Notes: generated by a model not told the origin, from the sequence alone. A stretch of DNA of 64,000 nucleotides from Ilumatobacteraceae bacterium (GCA_024643255.1 JAHENF010000007.1:35089-99088); one strand, 5' to 3'. Positions 31,845 through 41,814 are shown, counted from the stretch's first letter. Program-made: numbers and translations.

Positions 31845-34800
31845 TCAATCGGTCGCCCTCCGCCGCACCCGCAGCAGGACGACCCCACCGAGCAACGCCG
31901 CCAGGCCGCAGGCCAAGATGGTCGCGATGCCGTTCGACCCGGTCACGGGGAGACCCCCGGGAGGGATGGTCGGCGGAACGGTCGGGAGCGTCGTCGGAGG
32001 CTGCGGTGGAAGTGAGCCCACCACGCCGTTGTAGTGCGAAGGATCGGTGTCGACGACGGCGATCTGGCCGGTGGCGACAGCGGTCGCGGTCGCCACGTTC
32101 ACGTACTGGCCGAGGACCGCGACTCCGAGCGCTGTACACGTGGTCGACTGCCCGACGACAAGTGACGTGACCGGGCAGGCGATCATCCCGATCTTGTCGT
32201 CGGTCACCACGAGCTGGTCGAGGTCGACGTTGCCCACGTTGGTCACGACGTAGGTCCACGTGACCGTCTCGCCCTGGGTGATGTCCGGACCGGGGGCGAC
32301 GTCTGCGTCGACACCGTTCGTCGACTTCTCGATGTCGATGGCTGCGCGCACACCGAAATAGTGCGACGGATCCGACGCGGTGAGCTCGTCCTCGAAGAAG
32401 TCGAGTGCCACCACGGTGGCGGTGTTCTCGTATTGGCCCTCGAGCGCCGTCCCCCGCGCGGCGCAGGTGACGGACGCCCCCGGAGCCAGTCGACCGATCG
32501 CGGGGCACACGACGTTGACGCTCGGGTCGGAATCGGTGACCAGGAACTCGAAGATCGACACGTTGCCCGTGTTCGTGAGCGTGTAGGTCCAGTCGACCTG
32601 GTCGCCGACCGGGACGGACGGTCCGGTCGGGGCGTCGGCGTCGACGCCGTTGGTGGACTTCTGGAGGGTGATCTCCGGCCGATAGCCGTAGTAGTGGGAC
32701 GGGTCGGTGTCGCTCACCGGCTGACCGGGCGAGCCGTTCTGATCCGGGACACCCGTCGCCGTGGCGGTGTTGAGGTACTGCCCCTCCACAGCGGTGCCGG
32801 ATGCCGTACAGGTCATCGTCGCCCCGGGGGCGAGCGTCGTCGTGGGGCACGTGATCGTCTGGACGGGCACGTCGGTGACCGTCACGTCCGTCAACGGTTG
32901 GTTGCCCGTGTTGGTCACCGTGTAGGTCCAATCGACCGCCGACCCCACCAGGAGGAACGGCCCGTTGAGGAGGCCGTCCGGTGCGATCGGTTCATCTGCA
33001 TCGACGCCGTTCGTCGACTTCTCGACGAGAATGCCCGGTGCCGCTCCGTAGTAGTGCGACGGGTCGGTGTCGGACACGAACTGCCCGACGGGATCGATGC
33101 CGATCGCGTACGCGGTGTTCTCGTACTGGCCCGCGGTCGCGGTCCCTGTCGCCGTGCACGTCATCGACGCGCCGACGGCGAGTGCGTTCTGAGGACAGGT
33201 CGGAGAGACACCGGCCATGCTGTCGGCGAGGAGCACCCCGGTGAGGCCCACGTTGCCGGTGTTGGTGATCGTGTATGTCCAGGTCACCTGATCGCCGACG
33301 GCGATCGCCGGTCCCGGCGCGACATCGGCGTCGACCGGTGTGCCGCCAGGCCCGTTCGTCGACTTCTCGACCTGGATCCCGGGATCGGCACCGAAGTAGT
33401 GCGACGGGTCGGTGTCGCCGACCACGGTGCCGGCGAGATCGGTGGCCGTCACCGTTCCGACGTTGGCGTACTGACCCGCGGCCGCAGTTCCGGTGGCGAA
33501 ACAGGTGGCGACGTCGGAGGGACGGAGCACGACCTTCGGGCAGGTGACCGCACCGACCTGGTCATCGGTGACGGCGAAACTCGACAGCGCGATGTTGCCG
33601 TCGTTCCTCACGAGGTAGATCCACAGCACGTTCTGGCCGATCTCGAGCATCGGACCGGGAGCGACGTCGGCATCCTCACCGTTGGTCAGCTTCTGGAGCA
33701 CGACACTCGGTACCGCTCCGAAGTAGTGGGAGACGTCGGCGTCGGTGACGGTGGCCGATGTCGGGTCGGTCGCCTCGACCGTCGCGACGTTCCGGTACTG
33801 GCCCGCCACGGCCGTGCCGGTCGCGGTGCAGGTCATCGTCGCGTCGTTGTCCGGCGCCACGGTGAGCGTGTCACGCGGGCAGGTGATCTGCCCGACCGTG
33901 TCGTCGACGACGGTGACGTTCGACAGCACCTGGTTGCCCTCGTTCGTGACGACGTACGTCCACGTGACCTGGTCACCGACGCCGATGTACGGGCCCGGCG
34001 CGCTGTCGGCGTCGACCGGTGTGCCACCGGGCCCGTTGGTCGCCTTCTCGATGTCGATCGACGGCGCCGCGCCGATGTAGTGCGAGGGGTCATCGTCGGT
34101 GGCCGGCGGGAGCCCGGATGTCGCCGGTGGAGTGCCGGTCACTGTCGCGATGTTCGAGTACGGGCCGTTCACTGACGGCGCGACGGCAACGCCGGTGGCA
34201 CTGCACGTCATCGACTCGCCCGGGACGAGCACGGTCTTCGGGCAGGTGATCGTCTCGGCCGGAACGTCGGCCACGACGACGGGGTCGAGGGTGACGGTGC
34301 CGGTGTTGGTCACCGCGTAGGTCCAGTCGACCGGATCGCCGACGGGGATCGTCGGGGCGTCGCCGGGGGTGTCGGCATCGAAACCGTTCGTCGCCTTCTC
34401 GATGACGATCGACGACGTCGGTGGAAGAACGTTGTAGATGGTGCACGTCACGATCGCATCCGACGGGATGTCGGCGCGGAACCCGAATCTCCCGTCGGTC
34501 AGCGGGGTGGTCACCAGTACGGCGTCGTCCGGCGCGTCCGGTGTGCGGACGGTGCACGTCGTCAGATCGGGTCGGTAGACGAGGTTCGGTACGATGCCGG
34601 CGGGATCCTGCTCGGTGATGGTCACCGCCGATGCCTGCGGCGCGGCGTACTCCCACTGGAAGTTCGCGAACCCGTTCGCATCGGTCGCCGACGTCGCCGT
34701 CGACCCGCTTGCGCCGGACGGGAGAACCCACCTGCTCGGCGACGGCGACGGCTGGGCCGTGAGGTCATAGCCGGCTGCCGGGACCGCGTCGCCGACGCCG

Positions 34801-35801
34801 GTGTCAGGGGTCAGATCGACGAGCTTGCGAACGGTGACCGATGGCGCGCACAGCTGGAACGCGGCCTCCCGCAATGCCTGTTCGAGCCTGGTGAAGTCGG
34901 TCTCTCGGTAGACGTCGGTCGTCGAGATGTCGAATGCCGGCTGCGTCGAGCCGCTCCCGCCCCCGAAGACGTCGGGACCCGACACCCTGATGAGCCGGTT
35001 GAGGGTCGAAGTGCCCGACAGGCCGTCACCGACCGCGATCGTGAGCACGTGGGACCCTTGGAGCTTCAGACCGTTCGCGTTGGACACGGCCCGCGCCGAC
35101 GCCGGGTCCTCGCCCGAGTTCGACACCTCGTTGTCGTTCAGCGGCACCTTGTTCTCGTATTCGTTCTGGGTGACGCTCGGGTTGCCCGGGTCGTAGGTGA
35201 CCCGATCGGTCCGGATGATCTTGTTGGGATTGCCGTCGGTGATGAAGACGACGAGGTGGGGCTGTGTGCCCGACGGACGAGGCAGCTGGTAACGCGCGAC
35301 GCGGAATCCGTCCTCCCAGTTCGTGCTCCCGTTGGGGTTGTAGCCGTTGTTGATGTACGGGTCGAAGATGGTTCTGATCGTGTCGTCGGTCACTGCGGTG
35401 TATTCGCCGGTTGCCGGCGACGCCAGCGGCAGACGGGCGACCGTCGAGAATTCCGACACGGCCAAGCGTGACCCGGTGTTGCGCAGGGCCGACGTGAACG
35501 ACCGGAAGGCGCGCTGCACATCGGTCTTGTAGTTCTTCACCGAACCCGATTCGTCGAGGATCACGCTGATGTCGATGCCGCACGCCTTCACGAGGTCGGG
35601 GTTGACGAGCGGCGTGTTCGACTCACCGGGCGCGGCGACCGCCGGTGGCGCCGATCCCATGGTCAGCGACCCGACCACCAGCATCGTGGCGAACAGCGCC
35701 CCGAGTGCGCAACCGGCGGGCCGCGTCACTCCACGAACTCGGCCGACCACCCAGCGTCGCCGGTGTTCCGAACCACGCAATGACGACGACAGAACTCCCA
35801 T
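31845..35801 (-). CDS. Sortase-anchored vWA surface protein with seven Ig-like repeats
   Basis: 1318 residues, cell-wall attached. A signal peptide ends near residue 57 (AVAAPGES). A von Willebrand A domain spans about 73-310, with MIDAS D83-x-S85-x-S87 (DESGS) and HLVVFITDGNP. A spacer domain of about 130 residues follows. From about 465 to 1250 there are seven DUF11-like repeats, each starting (I/L)xKxTNG, with WTYxVTNxGN, a CTAxGTAxxGQYxN strand and ending PSHYxG. Then a Pro/Thr stalk and a sorting signal: LPVTG at 1284-1288, a hydrophobic helix and RVRRRATD. Likely an adhesin or pilus-like protein. No sortase gene is in the window. The ATG lies 6 nt after TACGAT. Confidence 0.93.
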   Translation of the reverse strand: MGVLSSSLRGSEHRRRWVVGRVRGVTRPAGCALGALFATMLVVGSLTMGSAPPAVAAPGESNTPLVNPDLVKACGIDISVILDESGSVKNYKTDVQRAFRSFTSALRNTGSRLAVSEFSTVARLPLASPATGEYTAVTDDTIRTIFDPYINNGYNPNGSTNWEDGFRVARYQLPRPSGTQPHLVVFITDGNPNKIIRTDRVTYDPGNPSVTQNEYENKVPLNDNEVSNSGEDPASARAVSNANGLKLQGSHVLTIAVGDGLSGTSTLNRLIRVSGPDVFGGGSGSTQPAFDISTTDVYRETDFTRLEQALREAAFQLCAPSVTVRKLVDLTPDTGVGDAVPAAGYDLTAQPSPSPSRWVLPSGASGSTATSATDANGFANFQWEYAAPQASAVTITEQDPAGIVPNLVYRPDLTTCTVRTPDAPDDAVLVTTPLTDGRFGFRADIPSDAIVTCTIYNVLPPTSSIVIEKATNGFDADTPGDAPTIPVGDPVDWTYAVTNTGTVTLDPVVVADVPAETITCPKTVLVPGESMTCSATGVAVAPSVNGPYSNIATVTGTPPATSGLPPATDDDPSHYIGAAPSIDIEKATNGPGGTPVDADSAPGPYIGVGDQVTWTYVVTNEGNQVLSNVTVVDDTVGQITCPRDTLTVAPDNDATMTCTATGTAVAGQYRNVATVEATDPTSATVTDADVSHYFGAVPSVVLQKLTNGEDADVAPGPMLEIGQNVLWIYLVRNDGNIALSSFAVTDDQVGAVTCPKVVLRPSDVATCFATGTAAAGQYANVGTVTATDLAGTVVGDTDPSHYFGADPGIQVEKSTNGPGGTPVDADVAPGPAIAVGDQVTWTYTITNTGNVGLTGVLLADSMAGVSPTCPQNALAVGASMTCTATGTATAGQYENTAYAIGIDPVGQFVSDTDPSHYYGAAPGILVEKSTNGVDADEPIAPDGLLNGPFLLVGSAVDWTYTVTNTGNQPLTDVTVTDVPVQTITCPTTTLAPGATMTCTASGTAVEGQYLNTATATGVPDQNGSPGQPVSDTDPSHYYGYRPEITLQKSTNGVDADAPTGPSVPVGDQVDWTYTLTNTGNVSIFEFLVTDSDPSVNVVCPAIGRLAPGASVTCAARGTALEGQYENTATVVALDFFEDELTASDPSHYFGVRAAIDIEKSTNGVDADVAPGPDITQGETVTWTYVVTNVGNVDLDQLVVTDDKIGMIACPVTSLVVGQSTTCTALGVAVLGQYVNVATATAVATGQIAVVDTDPSHYNGVVGSLPPQPPTTLPTVPPTIPPGGLPVTGSNGIATILACGLAALLGGVVLLRVRRRATD

Positions 35802-35807
35802 TCACCT

Positions 35808-35813
35808 ATCGTA
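35808..35813 (-). promoter_or_regulatory. -10 hexamer of the vWA gene
   Basis: TACGAT, 6 nt before ATG 35801. Confidence 0.45.
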
Positions 35814-35865
35814 GGAAGATGCTTGCCGGGGAAGCAAAGCCGGGTTCGCTTTTCCCGGTGTCGGG

Positions 35866-38800
35866 TCAGCCGCCCGAGATGGTGGCCAGGGCCGCGTCGA
35901 CGACGCCCGCCTCGATGCCGCAGTCTCCCGCCGCCTGGTAGACCGGCTCGATCGCCGTCGCGTCACCGCCGAGGATGCCCGGCACGTTCAGGTTGTCGAG
36001 GCCGACACGCTGGTCGAGCGTCTCGATCGCGCAGTTTGCCTGATTCGGCGGCACCCCCTGCGTGGCGAGTAGATCGAACAACGTGCCGCCGAGCGATGAC
36101 GTCGGGCGGTCGGTCCCGAAATCGTTCGGGTCGATCAACGGACCATCGGGCACGGTGTCACCGGGAACCGTCGTGGGCGGCACCGTCGTCGTGGTCGTCG
36201 TCGTGGTCGTCGTCGGCAACGGCGTCGCCTCGTACTCGATGGTGCTGGCCGTCCCGCTGTCGGTGTCGGCCGTGGCGTACACCACCGCTCCGGTGGCGGC
36301 AAAGCCGACGACGCCGATCACGGCGCCGACGGTCTGGCGTCCGGGGAACGCAGCCGCGAGCCGCACCGAATCCTCCGGACCAGCGACCGGCTGCTGGGTT
36401 CCGAGCCAGCCGCGCTCGTCGACCCACACCGACAGCGGCGGCATCACCACGAGTGCCGCGAGCAGAGCGATCCCGACGTTGAGGGTGACGATGATGCCGA
36501 AGTCACGCAGCAGCGGCAACGCCGAGCCGATCAGCACTGCGAAACCGCAGATGGTGGTGATCGCCGAGGTGAAGAACGCGCGGCCGGTGCGACTCGCCGC
36601 CAGGTCGGTCGCTGCGCGAGGGGTCAGGCCACGCTGTCGCTCTTCCAGATATCGACCGAGGATCAACACGGAGAACTCCGAACAACTGGCGATCACGAGC
36701 GGGCCGCTGACCGTCGTGAGCGGGCTCAGCGTGAACCCGAGCAGGCCGACCACCAGCGACGACACGCCGACCGCGAGCAGCACGGGCACCAACGCCAGCA
36801 GGGCCCTCGAGAGGCTGCGGAAGCGCAGCACGAGGAACAGCCCGGCGAGGCTGAGTGCCAGGTAGGTGAGGTTGGCGCGATTCGCGGACAGGTTCTCGAG
36901 CAGACCGATCCCGACGGTCGCCAGGCCGGCGGGTGTTGCTCGCACCGGATCCTGACCGTCTGGGAGGTCGGTGAGCAAGATGCTGTCGGCCGGCAGATCG
37001 AGCGCATCGATGCGCGACTGGAGGTCGGATTCGAGTTCGCCGACCAGCGCGGCGCGCTCGTCGAGGCTCGCCGGTGCGAGACGCAGGTTCAGCTGTGTGG
37101 CCGTCGGATCGTCCGCGCTCCGCAGGAGCGCCTTCACGATCGCGTCGGGCATCTCGCCCACCGAGGCGACGACGTCCTGCGAGGTCGGCGCCACCGGGGT
37201 TGCGCCGTCGATGGCAACGATCTTGCCCATCGTGTTGACCATGCTCGACGTCGAGACGACCTCGGGCCGCTGCTCCGCGTCGAGCGTGAAGTCCCAGATC
37301 AGGTCGATGACGTCCTGGTCGTAGATGTTGTTCGCGGCGACGAGGATGCCGAGCGTCGACGAGAAGCCGGTCTCCTCTTCGAGCTGTTGGATGTCCTTGA
37401 CCACCTGGCTGTCCTGGTCGACCCACTTGATCGGATCCGACTCGATCTTGGCGCGTCCCTCGACCAGCACGCCGCCGAGGAAGAGCAGGCCCGACAGGAC
37501 CACCAGTGGCAGCCCGAACTTGATCGGGAGTCCCCCGAGCTTGACGCAGGCACGCTCGGCGAACGACGGCGGGCGTTCCTCGGTCCGCTTCTTCCACTCC
37601 CGGATACCGAGCGCCGACGCCGGCACGACGATGCCGACGATCACGAGCACGGTGATGCCGATCGCCAGCAGGACTCCGAAGTCGCGGATCATCGGCACCT
37701 TGGAGATCCGCAGCGCGAGGAATGCGACCACGCCGGTGAGCGTGGCGGCGATGAGCGGAGGGGCCAGGTTGGCGAGGGTCTCGGCGATCGGGTGCTGCTC
37801 CTTGTCGAGCACCACCTCCTCCTCGACACGGTTGTGGACCTGGATCGCGAAGTCGATGCCGACGCCGATCAGAATCGGGAGCCCGGAGATCGTCACGAGC
37901 GACAGGCTGATGCCGATCAGGCCCAGGATCGAGAACGCCCAGAGCACCCCGATGACGACGGCGAGCAGCGGCAGCAGCCGCCAGCGAACGCGGAACAGCA
38001 CCGCGAGCACGATCGCCATCAGGGCGAGCGCAGCGGCGCCGAGGGTGAGCATGCCGCCCTGGAGGTAGTCGTTGATGTCGGCGAGATACACCGGCGAGCC
38101 CGTCACCGTCAGGTCGAACCCTTCGAAGTTCGCTCCGTCGAGGACCTGGAGGACCTCCTTGGTCGCGGCGGTCTGCGTGTCGAGGTCGGCGTTGCCCTCG
38201 AGCACGACGCCACCGACGGCCGTGCCGTTGACGATGCCGTTGTCGACATTCGGGAACGTGCCCTGCAGCGACTTGCGGATCACGAGCTGCTCGGTGGGGG
38301 GAGCGACGACCGCACCGTCCTTGGTGCTGAATCCCGTGTTGTCGTAGATGAGCAGTTGGTCGTAGGCGGGATTGCCGATGACGCGGTCGGCCTCGGGAAC
38401 CGCGCCCAGCCGAGCGAGGGCGACGGCGATGTCCTCCTGTCGAACCGCGGCGCCGGACTCGTCACGCTGCGCCGCCGACAGCAGCGCCTGCGAGCCGACC
38501 GAACTGACCCCACCCGACAGCAGATTGGCGCTGAACTGCAGCGATGTCAGCGGGGTGACCACCGCGTAGCCACCCTGGACACCTTCGAGTTCGGTGGTGA
38601 TCCGCTCGAGCTCGGCGAGGTTCGCCCCCTCGTAGAGCTTGGTCACATCCGATCCGTCGTTCGAGGTGAACAGCAGGATCACGGTCTCACCACCGAAGTC
38701 GTTCTGGAACGCGACGTTGTCGATCGCGATCTGCGAATCGGAGTTGAGGTAGCTGTCCTGACCCGTGGCGAAGTCGATGTTGCGCGCCCCGACGCCCAGC

Positions 38801-38892
38801 ACCACGGTGATCAGCACGACCACGGCAACGACGATCTTCCAATGTTTGCCGAGCGCCACCCCGAGCCAGCGCCAGAAGTGTTCCATTCTCAT
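35866..38892 (-). CDS. MMPL/RND-family transporter with external C-terminal domain
   Basis: 1008 residues, the two-fold RND layout: helix 1 near 20-38, a large external domain, helices 2-6 (about 280-430, including the second-repeat-like GIGVDFA equivalent ILIGVGIDFAIQVHNR), then a second helix, external domain and six helices (about 690-870). The family moves lipids or hydrophobic compounds. After the last helix an added tail carries ten threonines in a row and a Cys-containing domain of about 100 residues. ATG 38892 has GGGGAGG 8 nt upstream, one of the few clear ribosome binding sites here; ATG 38886 is an alternative. The substrate is unknown. Confidence 0.88.
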   Translation of the reverse strand: MRMEHFWRWLGVALGKHWKIVVAVVVLITVVLGVGARNIDFATGQDSYLNSDSQIAIDNVAFQNDFGGETVILLFTSNDGSDVTKLYEGANLAELERITTELEGVQGGYAVVTPLTSLQFSANLLSGGVSSVGSQALLSAAQRDESGAAVRQEDIAVALARLGAVPEADRVIGNPAYDQLLIYDNTGFSTKDGAVVAPPTEQLVIRKSLQGTFPNVDNGIVNGTAVGGVVLEGNADLDTQTAATKEVLQVLDGANFEGFDLTVTGSPVYLADINDYLQGGMLTLGAAALALMAIVLAVLFRVRWRLLPLLAVVIGVLWAFSILGLIGISLSLVTISGLPILIGVGIDFAIQVHNRVEEEVVLDKEQHPIAETLANLAPPLIAATLTGVVAFLALRISKVPMIRDFGVLLAIGITVLVIVGIVVPASALGIREWKKRTEERPPSFAERACVKLGGLPIKFGLPLVVLSGLLFLGGVLVEGRAKIESDPIKWVDQDSQVVKDIQQLEEETGFSSTLGILVAANNIYDQDVIDLIWDFTLDAEQRPEVVSTSSMVNTMGKIVAIDGATPVAPTSQDVVASVGEMPDAIVKALLRSADDPTATQLNLRLAPASLDERAALVGELESDLQSRIDALDLPADSILLTDLPDGQDPVRATPAGLATVGIGLLENLSANRANLTYLALSLAGLFLVLRFRSLSRALLALVPVLLAVGVSSLVVGLLGFTLSPLTTVSGPLVIASCSEFSVLILGRYLEERQRGLTPRAATDLAASRTGRAFFTSAITTICGFAVLIGSALPLLRDFGIIVTLNVGIALLAALVVMPPLSVWVDERGWLGTQQPVAGPEDSVRLAAAFPGRQTVGAVIGVVGFAATGAVVYATADTDSGTASTIEYEATPLPTTTTTTTTTTVPPTTVPGDTVPDGPLIDPNDFGTDRPTSSLGGTLFDLLATQGVPPNQANCAIETLDQRVGLDNLNVPGILGGDATAIEPVYQAAGDCGIEAGVVDAALATISGG

Positions 38893-38960
38893 GGGCCCTC
38901 CCCGATCGAACTACCAACGATCGTAGGTCGTCGGTGGTGCGCACGCCGCAAACGCCCTGG

Positions 38961-38966
38961 CACACT
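38961..38966 (+). promoter_or_regulatory. Possible -10 of the 38973 oxidase gene
   Basis: CACACT, 6 nt before ATG 38973. Confidence 0.3.
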
Positions 38967-38972
38967 CCACCC

Positions 38973-40391
38973 ATGGATGCCGATCGCGCCGTGACACGTC
39001 TGCGTGATGCTGTGGCCGCGATCGTCGGCGACGAGCACGTCCTCCTCGACGACGACATGCGCGCGGGGTACGAGACCGACTGGACGGGCAGGTACACGGG
39101 CCGCGCGTCGATGGTGGTCCGGCCCGCCACGACCGACCAGGTTGCCGCTGTCGTGCGTCACTGCGACGAGCACGCGATCGCGATCATCCCGCAGGGCGGC
39201 AACACCGGGCTCGTCGGTGCAGCCGTGCCCCGCGCTCACTCCACGCGCCCGACGATCGTGCTGTCGATGCGACGGCTCGACGTCATCGGTCGCGTCGACG
39301 TCGACGCGTTGCAGGTGACCGCCGGCGCGGGCGTGACGATCGCCGCCTGGCGCGCGTCGGCACGCGCCGTCGGACTCGACATCCCGATCGACTTCGCCGC
39401 CCGGGACTCGGCGACGATCGGCGGCGCGATCGCCACGAACGCGGGCGGGTCGCGCGTGCTGCGGTACGGCACGATGCGCCGGCAGGTCGTCGGCGTCGAA
39501 GCAGTGCTCGCCGACGGATCCGTCGTCGGGTCGCTCGCCGGTCTGCCGAAGGAGACGGTCGGGCTCGACTGGCCGTCGTTGGTGGCCGGCACCGAGGGCA
39601 CGATGGCGATCGTCACAGCGGCTCGACTGCGACTCGTTCCGCTGTTCGAACACGTCGTCACGGCCCTGGTCTCGATGGCCACGATCGCCGACGCCGTCAC
39701 CCTGGTGGGGCTGCTGCGACAACGGCTCGGGTCACTCGACGCGGTCGAGATCGTGCAGCAGCAGGCCCTCGACCTCGTCGCCGCCCACCTCGGGACGGCA
39801 CCGCCGATCCTGCCGTCAGCGGGCGGCACCATCGTGCTCGTCGAATGCGCCGATCACCGCGACCCGAGCATCGACCTGTCTGCGGTGGTCGACTCCGCGC
39901 CCGGCGTGCTCGACACCGCAGTCGCGATCGATCCCGTCCAACGCGCTCATCTCGTGCAATTTCGCGATCGGATCACCGAGGCGATCGCCGCTGTCGCCGC
40001 ATCGACGGGTGTGCCGACCTACAAGCTCGACGTCGCGGTGCCGATCAGGGCCGTCGGCGAGCTGCTCGACGTCGCCGGCCGCGCCGCGGACAGCGACCGG
40101 GCCGAGCTCATCGCCTTCGGACATCTCGCCGAGGGCAACCTGCACCTGAACTACCTGCGAACCACGACGCCCTCCACGATCGCTGAGACCGTGCTCGGCG
40201 CGGTGGCCCGCCTCGGCGGCACGATCTCGGCCGAGCACGGCATCGGTGTGGCCAAGACGTCGTGGATGCACCTGGTGCGATCGGCGGCCGATCTCGATGC
40301 CCAGCGCGCCCTGCGGCGCGCGCTCGACCCGAACCGGATACTGAACCCGGGCGTCCTCGAGCCGGTGACGCCGATCGCTCAGGTGCCGTAG
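38973..40391 (+). CDS. FAD-linked oxidase (GlcD/D-lactate dehydrogenase type)
   Basis: 472 residues. The N-terminal PCMH FAD-binding domain has VVRPATTDQVAAVVRHC, the pyrophosphate loop PQGGNTGLVGAAVP and SATIGGAIATNAGGSRVLRYG. The C-terminal oxidase domain has the substrate/metal motif GHLAEGNLHLNY and SAEHGIGVAKTSWM, ending NPGVL. Oxidises a 2-hydroxyacid such as D-lactate, glycolate or 2-hydroxyglutarate; the sequence does not choose. Its last 13 bp overlap the convergent pyrE. Confidence 0.92.
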   Translation: MDADRAVTRLRDAVAAIVGDEHVLLDDDMRAGYETDWTGRYTGRASMVVRPATTDQVAAVVRHCDEHAIAIIPQGGNTGLVGAAVPRAHSTRPTIVLSMRRLDVIGRVDVDALQVTAGAGVTIAAWRASARAVGLDIPIDFAARDSATIGGAIATNAGGSRVLRYGTMRRQVVGVEAVLADGSVVGSLAGLPKETVGLDWPSLVAGTEGTMAIVTAARLRLVPLFEHVVTALVSMATIADAVTLVGLLRQRLGSLDAVEIVQQQALDLVAAHLGTAPPILPSAGGTIVLVECADHRDPSIDLSAVVDSAPGVLDTAVAIDPVQRAHLVQFRDRITEAIAAVAASTGVPTYKLDVAVPIRAVGELLDVAGRAADSDRAELIAFGHLAEGNLHLNYLRTTTPSTIAETVLGAVARLGGTISAEHGIGVAKTSWMHLVRSAADLDAQRALRRALDPNRILNPGVLEPVTPIAQVP

Positions 40392-40963
40392 CCGAAGCCC
40401 AGATCGGGCGCGGTCAGCAATGGTCGGTAGTCGATGCCCCGTTCGGCGGCCATCGCCGCGCAGGTGCCGCCACGATCGACGACCACCGTCATCCACGCCG
40501 GCACCGCGCCGTAGGCCGTGATCTCGTCGGCGGCCTCGATCAGGGACGTGCCACGGGTCGTGGTGTCCTCGGTGACCAGCACCCGATCGCCGCGTTCGAG
40601 CGCACCGGCGATCCGCCCGGTGATCCCGCCCAGCTTGGCCTCCTTGCGCACGCTGAAGCTACGCAGGCGGTGACCGCGCGTCGCCGCGACTGCTGCGACT
40701 CCGTATGCGACCGGATCGCTCCCCATCGTCAGACCGCCGATCGCGTCGATGCCGTCGAGCACGTCGGCGAACACCTCGACGACCGCATCGGTCACCGCCA
40801 CGATGCCGTCGGGGCGGCAGGCCGTCTGCTTGGTGTCGAGGAACCAGGTGCTCGTCGCCCCGGACTTGAGCACGAACTCTCCGTGCTTCACCGAGTGTTC
40901 CAGCACGTGCGCCCGCAGGCGTTCGAGCACAGGCGACAACGGTGGCAGGGAGTTGGTCGGCAC
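40379..40963 (-). CDS. pyrE: Orotate phosphoribosyltransferase
   Basis: Joins orotate and PRPP to orotidine 5'-phosphate in pyrimidine synthesis. Visible: FVLKSGATSTWFLDTKQTACRPDG, GLTMGSDPVAYGVA, SFSVRKEAKLGGITGRIAGALERGDRVLVTEDTTTRGTSL with the PRPP loop (the usual VxTTGxS reads TTTRGTS). 194 residues from GTG 40963, chosen because TAGCCT lies 8 nt upstream; GTG 40984 would place the -10 inside the gene. No other pyr gene is nearby. Confidence 0.93.
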   Translation of the reverse strand: MPTNSLPPLSPVLERLRAHVLEHSVKHGEFVLKSGATSTWFLDTKQTACRPDGIVAVTDAVVEVFADVLDGIDAIGGLTMGSDPVAYGVAAVAATRGHRLRSFSVRKEAKLGGITGRIAGALERGDRVLVTEDTTTRGTSLIEAADEITAYGAVPAWMTVVVDRGGTCAAMAAERGIDYRPLLTAPDLGFGYGT

Positions 40964-40971
40964 GTTCGCAG

Positions 40972-40977
40972 AGGCTA
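40972..40977 (-). promoter_or_regulatory. -10 hexamer of pyrE
   Basis: TAGCCT, 8 nt before GTG 40963. Confidence 0.5.
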
Positions 40978-40993
40978 CGAGCACTCGGGTCGG

Positions 40994-41806
40994 TCAGCTG
41001 CGATCGCGAAGGTCGCGCACGAGCACCTCCTGCGCGACGGTCGCCACGTGGACACCGTCCTCGCCGAAGACGTGACCGATCGCCAGCCCGCGTCCGCCGA
41101 CGAAATGGTGACAGGCAAAGTCGTAGAGATGCCATCGGTCGGCCCGCAACGGGCGATGGAACCAGATCGTGTGATCGAGGCTCGCGCAGAACAGATCATG
41201 TTCGGATTCGTCGACCTGCGAGATGGGATGGGCGCGAATCACCGCGTCGGTCGGCAGATCATCGCTGAGGTACGCCAGCCAACAACGATGCATCAACTGC
41301 GCCTCGGGATCGGTCGGATCGCCCAGATCGTGGTTGATCTTCATCCAGGCGAGCGATCGTCCGAGTCCGTCTCGCGACCCTCCGGTCACACGATCGGCCG
41401 GCACGCTGACGCGGTCGAACGTTGCCGTCCACGACGACTGCTCCAACCGGTCCGGCGCCGGTACCTCGGGCATCGAGAGGGCCTGGATCGTCGCTGCGGG
41501 TTCCGGTCGCTGGAACGAACTCTCGGCGTTCAGAATTGCACCTATCGCTTGACGCGCGACCACGCGACGTGTGGCGAAACTCCGACCATTTCGGATTCGA
41601 TCAACTTCGTATCTGACCGGTTCGGTGTGATCTCCGCGGCGGATGAAATAGGCGCGAATCGAGTGCGGTTCGAGGTCGGGTTCGACCGACAGTGTTGCTG
41701 CCCGAAGGGCCTGCGCCACGATCTGACCACCGTACAGACCACCCCACGGATACCTCGGGCCGGTACCGACATGGACATCGGTCCCGTGTGCTGACAGTTC
41801 GAACAT
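40994..41806 (-). CDS. tesB: Acyl-CoA thioesterase II
   Basis: Hydrolyses acyl-CoA to free acid and CoA. Double hot-dog protein of 270 residues: YPWGGLYGGQIVAQALRAA, HSIRAYFIRRGDHTEPVRYEVDRIRNGRSFATRRVVARQ in the first fold, and SLDHTIWFHRPLRADRWHLYDF...GRGLAIGHVF in the second, the classical TesB C-terminal signature. The ATG lies 8 nt after TAGCGT. It is divergent from the 41857 gene across about 50 bp of unusually AT-rich DNA. Confidence 0.94.
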   Translation of the reverse strand: MFELSAHGTDVHVGTGPRYPWGGLYGGQIVAQALRAATLSVEPDLEPHSIRAYFIRRGDHTEPVRYEVDRIRNGRSFATRRVVARQAIGAILNAESSFQRPEPAATIQALSMPEVPAPDRLEQSSWTATFDRVSVPADRVTGGSRDGLGRSLAWMKINHDLGDPTDPEAQLMHRCWLAYLSDDLPTDAVIRAHPISQVDESEHDLFCASLDHTIWFHRPLRADRWHLYDFACHHFVGGRGLAIGHVFGEDGVHVATVAQEVLVRDLRDRS

Positions 41807-41814
41807 CGGATTCC

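Noticed and set aside
32361..34175. 604-codon plus-strand open frame over the repeat region
   Set aside because: Shadow of the Ig-like repeats of the vWA gene; its own apparent repetition only mirrors those repeats.
32300..34410. Direct DNA repeats as a CRISPR-like or tandem array
   Set aside because: Spacing is about 350 bp and in frame; similarity is explained by repeated protein domains, with no conserved short repeat and variable spacers.
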